A stretch of 64,000 nucleotides of DNA from Apricaphanius iberus (lineage: Eukaryota; Chordata; Actinopteri; Cyprinodontiformes; Aphaniidae). The stretch is from positions 186,001 through 250,000 of the forward strand of contig JAPXFQ010000916.1 of NCBI GenBank assembly GCA_028564705.1, read 5' to 3'. Made by a program: the position numbers and the translations under genes. Positions 34,522 through 46,435 of this stretch are shown in pieces (position 1 is the first letter of the stretch; every line of letters begins with the position of its first letter). The notes under the pieces are model-generated. The model saw only the letters and a list, made by a program, of their open reading frames with translations. It searched no databases and was not told the DNA's origin.

Positions 34522-35530
34522 GTAAACCAACTTTTCCTCAATCTTATATATTATTTATTTTACATGCTTTTCTTAAGCTTCTTAGCTGAGTTCCTACAGT
34601 TATCTTGCCGTGGATTTTTCTGTCTTGTTGCTCACATAGCAACTAGTAAACATCACTTAAAAGTTTGCAGAATAATAATCTTGATGTCTGCATGCTGCTG
34701 CTTAAATGTTTTGTGATCATAACGAGGAATAGACTATGGTGTAATTTATGTTTTCGAAGCAATGATTGATTAATAGTCTGATATTGAATAGACTTAACAT
34801 AGCTGTCCATTGCCTATGGTAGCTAAAATGAGGATAAGTTCCACTTACCCTCCTGTCGCGCAGTCCTTTGCCGGAAGATTCCAGATCTGGATCTTGTTAA
34901 AAAAACAAACAGATAATGTCCATTTATATCCCTTTCGGCTTTTATATGCTTTAAGTGATGCTCTGGAGTAAGATGAGGCAAAATTGATTAGGTAATTGTA
35001 TGCCCAGGTATCTCAGGTCCGGTACAAGGTTCCCTTTGACAGCTTTTAAAGTTTTAAAAAGTATCCCAGGGAGATGGTAAGGGACAGAGATTTTTAAAAT
35101 TTCCCGGTATTAAAATGGGAAGTAAACTCTGAGTAAAATCCCAGCTGGCAACGTTCATTGTGACAATGTTCCTGCCTGCCAGCATCGCGCTGGAGCTCTG
35201 AGAGTCTTGTGACATCTGGAGCTCTATGGAAATGAGCTATTCTCTATACAAAAGTGTACAAAAACTTCTTGGTAACAGAAACATGGCATTATGATTTTAT
35301 GAGGTTATTTAATTATCCATGATAAAAAAAATTGCTCTGAATAAACAACACCTGAGCAGAAGCTTGTCAACCTGCGTGGAGAATATTTGTTTTCTGTGAA
35401 AAGGTGGGCAACGGATAAAACATAATTTTTTTCTGAGGGCGCCAGTTCCGTGGCGTGAACCAGGTGTTATAAGTTGAATAAATTATTAATTGTTATTGTT
35501 CTGCGTAGTTTGAAAAGAAACATTTTTAAA

Positions 35531-35556
35531 TCATTAAATCATTAATGATTTAATGA
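35531..35556. repeat. Perfect 26-bp palindrome
   Basis: TCATTAAATCATT is followed directly by its reverse complement, with no loop. It lies inside the Harbinger-type element, just before a G10 run. Confidence 0.95.
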
Positions 35557-35688
35557 CTTGATTGGGGGGGGGGTCAAATGGGCAGTCAAGGCTGTTTTTG
35601 GGAGGGTCTTTTAAACCCCCTAAAGACCCTGCCCGGCGGCCCTGCAGCCCACAACGCGTCAAACGCATTAGGTGTGAATGCATTGTAA

Positions 35689-37015
35689 GAAGTACTTTTT
35701 CAGACAGATATCTATTCACATTTTAGCAATTTGTTACAGATAGTTTTAGCAATTCTTTCTGCAAGGACGCTATAGTGATCTCTTTCAAGATTAAAAATGT
35801 ACATAGACTTGAACAGGTATTAGTCCACTACACATCCACTATGAGTAATATGAACATGCATGTAGTTAAATGGCTAAAATGTTGGTGTACTTTAAGTGGG
35901 CATTATTGATTCTCTCTGATGCATTAGTTACCACCTAAACTAGAAATTTCAGATTAAAATCATATAATGTTTGGTTAAAATGGGAAAAAAATCTTTAAAT
36001 TGATCTTACAACAGTAAGAATCTTGTTTTTTGTAATTTATCAATAGCTGAATCTCATATCTGCAAACGGCTAAAAGCTGCACACTCCGGGATGAGATCTT
36101 CCGCTAGAATAGTGCGCTTCAGTTTGAAAGTTGAGGTGAGTACTTGTATTCTCCGCCAAAAACGACCTAATGTACCTCTGTAAATGGGTATAATAAATTC
36201 TAAAGCTCTGCTAAAATGACTTCCAGTAATGAAATGTGATAAAAATTCACAAAAAAAATTAATATGTATTTTCTCTAGATGATCATGAACTCATTTGCTG
36301 GCATAAAATACTTAACACAGGTTAAGCAGGTACAGAAATTGGGTAAGTGACAGATTGAGAAATTAAAAACACCTCACATGTTGTTCAAACAGTTCTCTGT
36401 GATTAACTTGATCTCTTCAGAGGGGGCCTTCAACACAAGGCTGGAAGAAAGAGAGAAGGACTTCAACTCTTCTTATTTGCCTTTTGTTTTTCTCCTCGTT
36501 GTCTTAGTAGTTTTGCTTTAAGAACAAAGTTTAATTTGTTATGATTTTGTTGGGAATTAAAATAATGACCACCTAACGCTAAATTTTTACTTAGAAAAAA
36601 ATCCAAATCTGTCAATTGAATTGGAGTATTCTTATTTAATACTCTTTTTTGTTATTAATGGACTTTTTTCATTCATGTTTACATTTCCTTTGTTTACATT
36701 TCCAGAAGAGCTACATGTAATGTTTGTTATTTTTTAAAAATCTTTACAAAACAAAATCTTCCATCTCTGAAGAGGAAAAGAAAAAGTAAATATGAAATTA
36801 TTTTATTTGATCCTTCAATTTACAATAAAAATCTTCTGTCAGTTCTTGGTATCAGCATACAAATCATCTGATCCTTGACAGGTTTTAAAATTATTTAGGT
36901 CTACCAGCACAAATCTACAAAACGCAAAAACACTAACTAAACACTAACCATTCTACCATAAAAAAAAAAAAATTAAACATAGAAGAAGTAGGTTCTAACA
37001 CAAGAACATACTGTA
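35689..37015. other. Intergenic, no gene recognised
   Basis: AT-rich DNA with a poly-A run near 36961. No repeat family or coding exon is recognised. Confidence 0.45.
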
Positions 37016-37800
37016 ATTTAAGTCATTTCAATTTAGATCTGGCTTTTAATTCAGGGCCCTTCTCTTGCTGGAAGTTGATACTCAAGTCTAATTTTTTTGT
37101 GGCACATAATATCCTTTCCTATGTTGAAGAAAATAACACCCTTAGCATAATGCTGCCTCCACCATTGGTTGCCATTGCCAAGAACCTATCAGGCTAAACT
37201 CAGAACAGCCTCCTCTCCTCTAGATCCTTTCCCTCAGGGATTCAAAAGCCACCGCTCCCATCTCATCCTCACTCAGTCATCGTATCTTTCTTTGACAAAG
37301 AAGATCCAGATCCCCGTTTTACGCACAGATTCGCCTCTCCCGTCCGGACCAGGATCCCAGCCTCGTCCAGATCACCACCAGTCCTCCAGCGTCCTCGCCA
37401 TCTGTGTGTGAGAACACTGCATGTGCAGTGTTGGTTTTCCACCCCAAATAGCACTGCTTGTTGCTGATAAGTGGAATGCACACTTCATAGGTATCCTGTG
37501 AACAGATTCTCACAGATCTGTAGCTACTCCAGACTAACCTGAACAATCCAGGCTGCTTCTCTGATTGATGCTCCTATTGCACGGTCTGTAAGTTTTTAAC
37601 CTTTACCTTTTTAGATGATGAATGGAGGAGCGCTCTGTAAGATGTTGGAATGTTGGACAATTGTTTTGTACCCTAACCCTTCTTTAAACTTCTCCAGGAC
37701 TCTGATCTTCCTGCTTTGTTTCTTGACCTTCATGATGTTGTTTGCTCACTAATGTTTGCTGACAAACCTCTGAGGCCTTATGCTCTATGAATTTTTAACA
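37015..37800 (-). mobile_element. Decayed Tc1-like element with an inserted segment
   Basis: The antisense order of the Tc1-like family runs from AGCATAATGCTGCCTCCACC through CACTGCATGTGCAGTGTTGG, TGTGAACAGATTCTCACAGA and GGCTGCTTCTCTGATTGATG to CATGATGTTGTTTGCTCACT and GACAAACCTCTGAGGCC. A CT-rich segment at about 37160-37410 interrupts it. That segment shares CTCAGTCATCGT and similar strings with 53080-53440. Confidence 0.65.
37160..37410 (+). repeat. LTR-like or other interspersed insert
   Basis: A CT/CC-rich segment inserted into Tc1-like sequence. It resembles 53080-53440 (CTCAGTCATCGT in both, preceded by AGATCC and CT-rich DNA), so it is likely a fragment of the same repeat. The family is not identified. 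Confidence 0.4.
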
Positions 37801-39095
37801 CAAAACTTTAAGCTAAATTTCATAGACAAAAAGTACAAATAGGTGAATATAGGTGGAATATAGAAGGGAAATGTCTCCACAGCACATTACATGGAATCCC
37901 AATAAAATTACATACTGTATTAGTCCAACATATTGTCAAACTATTAGTCTTACACGATTCATGGAAATAATAAAAAAAGGAGATCAAAGTCATAAATATC
38001 AAACTGGCTCTCTTCAGAGGTGACCAGTATGACAGATATGATTTTAAGGATGACACTGTTGAGCAAAATATTGTATCGTGCTTACTGATTCACCACTTAG
38101 ACAAACAAAACTTAAAAAAAAGAAATGTCTCTAAATGTGCTGCCTTCACAGAGGGCATGTTGTATTGTATTTTATTTTGATAGCTGAGTCAGTTTGTGCT
38201 CTTGAGAGTTTGCGTCACTCTGGTGACCTTACAGGAAAGTCTACATTGTATTACTCCAGGCAAGTGACAGTACCAGTCATCACCATTATCATGCATTTGT
38301 AACAGCTGTACTGATGACAAGCACTCAAAAGGTGGGCTCTGCCTGGACTCTGGTCAAACTGTGTAAACTATGGAGAATAAGGTAAACCTTCCGGAAAAAA
38401 ACTTAAATGTCTGCTGTATCTGCATATCTTATCTGAAAAACCAGATTTAGCTCCTTGTATCTAAGTTATGGTCCTTAATACAACTTTTATCAGTGACAGT
38501 TATCCACATTATATAGTGCGTGCAAACTCTACCTGTGTTGGCAATTCGTTTTTTTCTTCCCAGAGGAGGATCAATCAGATCTGGTCTCTGTCTGTATGTG
38601 AACAGAAGGTCCAGCAGCAGATCCTCTGACTCTCTGAGTTGTGATGAATGACAACCTGTGTGAGTGACAGCAGGCTTGCGTGTAAAGATGCCTCATAACT
38701 ATAAACTTAGCGAACCTGGCAAAAGGAGGTGGTGGTGTTCTTGAGGCCTCTCTTCAATTGCAAAACACCTGAATCTGACTCATGCAGAGCTAATTACACA
38801 CCTTAACTGCTCAACAGCCCTGCACTGTTTGTTGGATGCTGAAAGACGTCAAAGAAAGAAGTGGTAGATTGACAGCGACTGATGTTATTTATTTACTTTG
38901 ACCTTAGATTTATCTTTATATGTTCAGTTAATTGCTTTATTTATTTTATGGTTAACTATTTCCTCTGGCACATTAATGGTATAAAAAAACAATCTGCTCA
39001 AGTTGTATTTTTATTATGGCTGTCAAACGACTGAACATTTTTATCTAATTAATCACAGGGTAGCTATGCATTAATCATGATTAATTTGCGATGGT
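37801..39095. other. Intergenic, no gene recognised
   Basis: Ordinary sequence with short open frames and no recognisable repeat. Confidence 0.45.
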
Positions 39096-39104
39096 TAAGG
39101 GTGC

Positions 39105-39147
39105 ATTCACACCAGCTCTGTTTGAATCGAACAGGGCTGGTGTGAAT
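39105..39147. repeat. Near-perfect hairpin with TTCACACC ends
   Basis: ATTCACACCAGCTCTGTT (39105-39122) and AACAGGGCTGGTGTGAAT (39130-39147) pair at 17 of 18 positions across a 7-base loop. The outer ends resemble the TGCATTCACACC terminal repeat of the Harbinger-type element at 33367-35685, so this may be a fused-end remnant of a related small element. Confidence 0.85.
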
Positions 39148-39418
39148 GAATTTAATTGTGTAAATCGAACAGGGATTTTATAGTTGAATCAAAATGTAGT
39201 TTGTTTGCCCAGAAAGTTCAGTTCATATGCTGAGGTGCGAATGTGCAATCGAACTTTGATTCAGAGCAAAAAATGGAACTCTGGTATGCACAAAAATGCA
39301 ACAGAAGCAGGAAATGGACTATTGTGCAAAGCATCCTGGGTAAATACAATCTAAACAACCGCACATGCTGGATAGATAGATGCTGGATCTTGTACATACT
39401 TACATGATCAACGTCTGT

Positions 39419-39740
39419 ATAATCAATCAATCAATCAATCATCAATCAGTCAATCAATCAAATAAACTTTATTTAAAAAGCATTTTTCATACAAAATCGC
39501 ATCTCAAAGTGTTTTGCAGATTAAAAAGACCCCACATGAATCCCCTCCTCCCATAATTAAAAGCATAACCACAGTTATACCCCATCCACATGCTCTCATG
39601 CAAGCACACACTTAAAAGCAACAGTAAACAAGGACATAAGGAGTGCTGTGAAGTTGTATGTGCCCCTACTCATAGCACACTGGTTTAAATGGAACATCTA
39701 AGCCACCTGGTTCAGAAAACCATGGAGCCGAACCTGAATA
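39419..39740 (-). mobile_element. LINE 3' tail with (AATC)n end
   Basis: A tandem AATC run at 39419-39462 continues into AAATAAACTTTATTTAAAAAG and CATCTCAAAGTGTTTTGCAG. This is the antisense of a common fish LINE tail (AAAACACTTTGAGATG...AATAAAGTTTATTT(GATT)n). The body beyond about 39550 is less certain. Confidence 0.55.
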
Positions 39741-40023
39741 CTGTAAGGCGCAAATAATGTGATTTAAAAAAATAAATACTTATTTCTAACAAATACTTGA
39801 AGAACTATTTGTATTCAGGAGCAAGAGAAACCTTATGTCAAAAATCTGTGTTTCCTCATAAGACCGCAGTTCATAGCCCCTGGATGGGTGAGTGAGAGAG
39901 TGACATTCAGGTGTCAGGGATGGGAGGGTAGGTGACAGAAACAGTTGCTCCACACACCAAGGGATAAAGAAGCAAAATAACCTGAGTAGATGACTATTTT
40001 TGTTGAATAGATTCTTGTAACTT

Positions 40024-40480
40024 TCAATTCAATTCAGTTTATTTATATAGCGCCATTTCACAACAGATGTCATCTCAAGGCACTTTAAAAAGAGTTATTA
40101 CAATACAATGTTATGAATTACAGAACACAGAAGATTGCGTCGTGGAATTCTCAGCAATCCCTCATACTGAGCAAGCATGCAGCGACAGTGGGAAGGAAAA
40201 ACTCCCTTTTAACAGGAAGAAACCTCCGGCAGAACCAGGCTCAGCACAAGCGGTTATCTGCCGCGACCGTCTGTGGCTTGGAGAATACACAACAGAGACA
40301 CAGAAAGAGCAACAGAACCTTAACTGGGTTCTGCAGGCAGTTTATACATTTCTGGAAGCGGAGTTTGATCGGGAGATTATTCCATTACGCATCGTTACTA
40401 CAAGTCTCTTTGAATGCTCTATAAACAATGAAAACAACACAGCAGTTTGTTTGGTTTTTCTCTACACCCCCTAATGTTCA
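40024..40480 (-). mobile_element. L2-like LINE/SINE tail and 3' UTR
   Basis: On the + strand CAATTCAATTCAGTTTATTT, ATATAGCGCCATTTCACAAC and CATCTCAAGGCACTTTAAAA form the antisense tail. The conserved fish motif AACAGGAAGAAACCTCCGGC and AGAACCAGGCTCAG follows at about 40211-40248. The same motif recurs at 45116-45150 in a minus-strand LINE. The open frames at 40067-40474 are repeat-derived. Confidence 0.7.
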
Positions 40481-41655
40481 AAATAGCTAAAAGACCAAAT
40501 TAAATCAAATGGCCTTGCAATACAAAGCATAAGGTGCCCAAGACCACCACAGGTATACACTAACTTGATCATCTAAATGAATTACATACTTTGTTAGCAT
40601 GTAACACTGTCATAGGACAAGTTTCTGTTCCAAAACAATATAAAGCTTGCATCTGTTGCATTTTCTTACGGACAGGTGCAGCTAATGATGGTCAAGGATA
40701 AGACGGCATATGTAGAGATAAACTCCACCTACATGTGGGAACTTGCCTGTATTTTTGACTGACCTTTAGATGAAGTAGTTGGAAAATGAGCTGATTTTAT
40801 TGGAAAAACCAGAAGGACACACAGCTTGAATAAAAGCATTAAGCTGTTGTTGTGAAACTGCAAACTAGTTATACATCCATGTTTTCCAGAAGAGATATTC
40901 TGTCAGGGTGAACTGGTTAATCTAAAACCGATGTACCTGTGCAGGGTCCTGAGTGTCTATTTGACTAGGAGATAAAGAGAGTATTGAGGTAATGCATGTG
41001 TGTGCGTGCATAGTGGGGTGCGTGTGTTGGGGTGAAGTGGTTGGTTGACTCCACTGGAATGTGGCGCTGACTCAGTCTGTCTGTCAGCCGTGGCCTTGTT
41101 GCCTCTCTGAACTTATTCACACACTGCTATCATGTTGGGGTTGGGGGGAGTGGACCAGGGATGTTGCCTCATGCTGGATTTCCGGCAAGAGTCTTGGAAT
41201 ATCAGGAAAAAGAACTCCAGGAATTGTCGGGAAAAGACATGCTTTGGGTTCAGCTTTGTTCATATTATGTTCAGCTAAATGTATAAAGGTGTCTGTTTGT
41301 TCAGTGAATTTGCAAAGAAGCAAGAATTAAAACATTTGAAATCCATTTCTCATTTTCAGTGCAGAGTATTAATACCTGTTGTTTTTTTTCTTCACATTTT
41401 GTCTCATAATACCCAAACTGTGTTCTATCAATATATTTTAGTTATGGCCCATCATGGAGTTTGTGAAGTCAAACAAAAACTAAGCATGGTTATCAAGATT
41501 TTCTTTTCAAATATTCTGAATTGTCTGGCAAACATTTGGTGTGATCCTCCCTGACTCAATGATTAGACTGTTATTTTAGCTGAAAGAGCTTAAGGTCAGC
41601 ATTGGAAAGAAAGATTTGTTAACTGTAATTTTTAAATGTTTTGATTTTAGTCTGG
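40481..41655. other. Intergenic, no gene recognised
   Basis: No coding exon or clear repeat was recognised. Confidence 0.4.
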
Positions 41656-41659
41656 ATAT

Positions 41660-41790
41660 TTCCTCCATCCATTGTCTATACCCACTTATCCATGCAAGAT
41701 CATGCAGGGGCTGATGCCTAGCTCCAGTGGTCAGTGGGAGAGACGCTTGGTACACCCTGGACAAGTCGCCTTTCTATCACAGGAGAATAT
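41660..41790 (-). repeat. SINE fragment, 3' part
   Basis: CCATCCATTGTCTATACCCA, GCTCCAGTGGTCAGTGGGAG and TTGGTACACCCTGGACAAGT are the + strand view of the 3' part of the SINE at 23611. Confidence 0.65.
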
Positions 41791-42329
41791 TAAGTGAAAC
41801 CAGTTGATCTAACCGTCATGTGTTTTGAAAACTGTGGATGTTTTTCGGATTATTTCCTAGTTGGCGAGTTTCTCCAAATAAACAGCTCTTTCCAGGTCCT
41901 CCCTCAAGATTTTTAAAATCTGACTCTGAATTTGTAAATCATTATCTGTCTTCTAGGGACAAACATAAAAAAATGCAAGTGCAAAAAAATATATAAATAA
42001 ATCATTTTGAGAAATCAAGACTTCAAGTTCCAGAGGCAGCAAAACAATAATAATTTTCTCAGATGAGTAATATGTGACGTTTTTTTCATCCTCTAACAAT
42101 AGAATTTGTCACTGTGATGTTTAGCAGATTTCAGACAAATAGCAATGTTCTTTTTAGTGAAGATAATGTTTCTTCCAGCCGCATTTTTTTTAGTATTGTC
42201 AGGTAGCATTTTCCTGATCATGCACGATGCATGCTTAATATATTATATACATATACGTTTGGTTTGTAACCTTTTTTTCCATAAAAACATATTTTTTTTA
42301 CATTTAGTCACTCGTGTGCATAAATAATC

Positions 42330-42500
42330 GTATCCGTCTATTCCTTCCCCTATTTTTATACCAACTAATCCTTGCAGCCCCACATGATCCTGCAAGGATA
42401 CTCACTTTCCTTGCAGGGTTACATGGTGCTGTTGCCTATCAACGCCAATCAATAGATGAGAAGCGGATCACATCCTGAAGAGATTGCCAGTCCATCCCTG
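42330..42500 (-). repeat. SINE fragment, 3' part
   Basis: TATACCAACTAATCCTTGCA, then GTGCTGTTGCCTATCAACGC and AGAGATTGCCAGTCCATCCC, match the 3' part of the SINE at 23611 in minus orientation with moderate divergence. Confidence 0.5.
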
Positions 42501-42535
42501 AAAAAAAATACTTTGCTACCAACATTTTTGATAGT

Positions 42536-43020
42536 CCATCCATCCATCCATCCATCCTCTTATGCTTATCTGGAGTCGGGTCACGGGGGCATCAGCTTTA
42601 GCGGAGACACTCAGACTTTCCTCTCCCCAGCAACTTGGGCGAGCCAGGTGGGAAGTGCCCGGAAACCCTCACCAGGGAGGTGTCTAGTAGGCATCCTGAC
42701 CAAATGCTCGAGCCATTAAACTGGCTCCCCTCAATGTGGAGGAGCGGTGGCTCTACTCTGAGCTCCTCCAGATGACTGAGCTTCTCACCATATCTCTAAG
42801 GGAGAGCCTAGCCACCCTAGGGAGGAAACTCATTGTATCAGTGATGTTGTTCTTTTGGTCAACACCCAGAGTTTGTGACCATAGATGAGAGTATGAACGT
42901 AGATCGACCAGTAAATCAAGAGATTTGCCTTTCAGTTCACCACGACAGACCGGTACAGTGTCCGCATAACAGCAGATGCCTTACCAATATGCCTATTGAT
43001 CTCCAGCTCCATTTTTCTGT
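42536..43020 (-). repeat. Teleost interspersed repeat with (CATC)n start
   Basis: A (CATC)n run is followed by a long block found widely in fish genomes: CTCCTCCAGATGACTGAGCT, CTAAGGGAGAGCCTAGCCAC, TTGTGACCATAGATGAGAGT and GAACGTAGATCGACCAGTAA. I recognise the block as an interspersed element but cannot name its family with confidence; it is probably retrotransposon-derived. Confidence 0.6.
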
Positions 43021-45045
43021 CATTTATGAACAAGAAATAATGTTCACAAGTTTTTGATAGTTTGTGTAAAAATATCTTTGTTAAGTTTTGGTCTACTAGT
43101 AGGTAGAAATCTAATATCGTTTTTGTCATATTTGTACTGAAATATGGAACCCATCACGATTTTTTATTTATTTTAAAATAATAATAAAACTTTGAAAAAA
43201 ACAAGCACAAACATCACCTATCTTTTTAAAGTGTTCTTGAAATGGCATCTGTTCTTTTTCTGTTCCTGTCACTGTAACAGGAGAGGGATTGCACGGATTT
43301 TTGGTATATGTTTTGACTTGATTCACAGATGTATTAGCTTTCCGCCAACGATCAGCAGCTGAAGAAAAATGCACTGTTACTTTAAGATGACTTCCTGTGA
43401 CTAATTCAAAATACTGATCATAAGATTAGATAACCATCTATTTGCAAACTGATCCAGATAGCACTTTTGTTGGATAGAATTTTGTTAGGTGAGAAGTAAA
43501 AACATGAGCTGAAGTTCAAGGAAGCTGGTTGGAGTCTTAAATGTTTATTTGAAGTTGACTCTGTTGTGTTGTGCAGTTTAATTCCTGCTTCAAATCGAAA
43601 TGCACAGATTTTAAGATTGGCAGACCGTTTTAACAACTCAGTTTTGTTAGTCTTTTCATTTTTCCATTTCTGGAATATTTAATTTATGATAAGTTAAAGA
43701 AAAAGGCTAATTTCAAAGGCAGGAAGATACTTTACAAAAATCTTCTGAGATGACTATCGAAACTAGTTTCAAATAGATTATTTGCCAATATTGGCATTTC
43801 TATATAAAAAAATTAACTTTTATTTTTAGATCTATTTTTGTAAATCAGGGCTGCTTGGTTAACAGTTGGTACTTATTTGCAATCTGTGGATTCTCTCTCG
43901 TTACTTCAGCTTTCTCTCACAATTCGACTGCTATCCATCCATCCATCCATTGTTTACTTACACATCTGGCCAAAGTTCTGAATAAAATAAAACTATAAAA
44001 TAAATTTAAAAAGTGTTAAAACAAAAATCAGTTAAGATCAGTTGGAAAATAGTAAAACAGAGTGAAAAAACAAATATATAGAGAATTTAGGCAAAATTAA
44101 AAGCCAGAGAGTGCAAATAAGTTTTCAAGCAAAGCTTAAAAAGGGTGAGGGAGGGGGAGAATCCAGATCTGCTAGTTTGATTGGTGTATAAAATTTTCCT
44201 GTGTCTGTGTCTTTCCCAGGGATCTTTCCTTCCAATTCTTACTTCCTTACTGATGAAGACAGGCACACTCCGCTTCAAGATCCCACAAGCATAAATGTAT
44301 ATAGAAAATGGATTTTGATATCACGCTTGTGTTTTGACGTCAGAGCTTTCCATTGAAAGCTGTGGGTTTTTCCTACTGGAAGCCTAATCTATGAGGAGCA
44401 ATCAGGCTGATGTTAGTGACTGGCTGTTGTGCAACCATCACTGATTGCAGAAAAAAGACTTTAAAGTTATCCTCCCATCTTTGTAAAATCTGTTATGTAT
44501 CTCATCCTTTTGTAGCTCTAAGATTTATCTACGCTTTTAAGACGATGCAGATGCGGGGAGAGCAAGAAGATAAGAGTAGGAAATATTTTTTATCTCTGGA
44601 TCACCTGGCTTTTAAGATTACAGCAAGTACATGATATTCCAAAGGATCGCTTAACCATGATATTGTATGTGTACCCAGGATTAAGGAAATTTATTCATAT
44701 TTCTGCTACACAAGTTATGTGATAAAATATACTTTTTAGCAAATAGAATGGAATAGAACGTTCTTTTTTTGTGCCCTGAGGGGAAGTTCAGATAGACTTC
44801 TGTGCTCTTCATGGATTGTTCATAACGAACACCATGTTCAAACATAAGGATGTCCATATGTGCATTTGGCACCAAGACACCCTAGGCCACATCTCAATTA
44901 TCGACTTGGTTGTCATTTTATCTAAACTGCGGCCACATTTTTTGTCACAATACAATGATACAAACATTCCAATCAGTAAAACATTTTCTATGTAAGGAAT
45001 CCCAGCAGATTGCGTTGAGTGATTGAACATGCAGACTCCAACCAC
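43021..45045. other. Intergenic, no gene recognised
   Basis: AT-rich sequence with a stray (CCAT)n run at about 43932-43950, probably a SINE tail relic. Short open frames lack domain signatures. Confidence 0.45.
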
Positions 45046-46435
45046 AGTAATACCTCAGTAATCCGTCACACTGAGCAAGCGTGTAGCAACAATGGAGAGA
45101 AATAACTCCCCTTTAACAGGAAGAAACTTCCAGCAGAACCTGGCTCAGTACAAGTGATCATCTGTCACGGCCGTCTGGTGGTTTTTGAGAAGACAGAGAA
45201 GAGACACAAAAGGAACTGATGTAAGAATACTTTGTATATTAAAGAAAATAAAAAGTTGACAAGAAGACATGGAGGATGTTCGGTCAATTGGAGTATCACC
45301 GATGCCCATCCTGCTGGAGCTGAGCAGGATACTAGACCAGGTGTAACTTCTGTGGAGAGCAAAACACTAAGAGAAAACAAGGTTAACAGTCGAAATACAA
45401 TGCAAAAACTGTCAGTTTAAACAAGTCCAACAATCTCTTTTCCAGACAAAAAGTATTTTTTGATCTTGTTTTGAGTCTTTTATACTAAGCAAGAACAGAA
45501 GGTGTTAGATTAATAATCTTATTTAGATGATAAATATCTTATTTTGAGAATTGTTACTAAATGCAGTTGTTTTACTGCACTGGCAGATTGAAATACTAGA
45601 TTATATCTTTAAAAATCTGCAATTAAGTGAAATAATCTGGCAGGGCAGAAAGACAATTGCATTTGGTAAGAATTCTCAAAATATGAAATATATATTCTCT
45701 AAATAATATGAATAATCTAATACTTTTTGCTCTTGCTTAGTATATAGGTCTCAAAACAAGATCAGAAATACTTTTTGCTGGAAACCAGATTGTTGGACTT
45801 GATTAGATGGACAGGTTTTGCAGTGTTACAGCAAAAAATACATCTGGCGACTAGTAGAATAGAAAAGTAGAAAAGTGAAGAAAAGTTGTCAGTCTGTACT
45901 CCAACAGTCTAAGCCTATGGCAGCATAATTACAAAAATAGCTCAGGATAACCTAAACCATTCTAACTATGAACTTAATCAAAAAGGAAGGTTTTAAGCCT
46001 AGTCTTAAAAATAAAAAGAGCGTCTGCCTCACAGACTAAAACTGGGAGCTACAGGAGAGGAGCCTGATAACTAAAAGATCTGTCTCCCATTCTGCTTTTA
46101 GAAATCCAAGGAACTAACAGTCGATCTGCATTCCGAGAACAAAATGCTCCTTTAGGCACATATGGAACAATCAGATCTCTGATGTATGATGGAGCTTGAT
46201 TATTATGGGCTTTATACATAAGGAGGAGCATCTTAAACTCTATTCTGGACTTAACAGGGAGCCAATGGAGAGAAGCTAAAACAGGAGAAATGTGATCTCT
46301 CTTTTTAATATTCATCACAACTCTTGCTGCAGCATTTTGGATAAACGGAAAGCTTTTAATTGCGTTTTGTGGACTTCCTGATATTAAGGAATTACAGTAG
46401 TCCAGCCTTGAAGTGACAAAGCTTTGCAAACCTGA
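45046..46435 (-). mobile_element. LINE (L2-like): RT end plus 3' UTR, interrupted
   Basis: The minus-strand frame at 46429-46049 encodes the C-terminal reverse transcriptase region (VTSRLDYCNSLISGSP, FIQNAAARVVMN and HISPVLASLHWLPVKSRIEF) before it decays. The 3' UTR continues down to about 45046 and includes the antisense of AACAGGAAGAAACTTCCAGC. A fold-back element at 45398-45825 splits it. The frame is 5'-truncated and cannot be active. Confidence 0.8.
45398..45825. mobile_element. 428-bp fold-back element with long inverted arms
   Basis: The left end CAATGCAAAAACTG and the inverted right end CACTGCAAAACCTG open two arms (45398-45552 and 45671-45825) that match along roughly 155 bp each. 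The match weakens but continues toward the centre, so nearly the whole element can fold on itself. It splits a LINE 3' UTR and has no coding sequence. The CACTGCAAAA ends suggest a CACTA/EnSpm-type non-autonomous element. Target duplication is unclear (ATA on the left, TTA on the right). Confidence 0.8.

Larger units (their letters stand above)
33367..35685 (+). mobile_element. PIF/Harbinger-type element carrying a THAP exon
   Basis: The left end CAGTGCGTTCACACC is matched by the inverted right end (CAATGCATTCACACC read on the minus strand), 13 of 15 bases identical. TAA flanks both ends (33364-33366 and 35686-35688), which fits the 3-bp TWA target duplication of PIF/Harbinger elements. Inside are two pieces of a HARBI1-like transposase (N- and C-terminal, with the catalytic middle missing) and a broken THAP-domain exon. 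The 155-codon minus-strand frame at 33375-33842 is antisense to the transposase pieces. The element looks internally deleted and inactive. Confidence 0.8.

Noticed and set aside
40067..40474. 135-codon + strand ORF
   Set aside because: The sequence is an antisense LINE/SINE tail and 3' UTR block repeated at 45046-45400. The frame is incidental.
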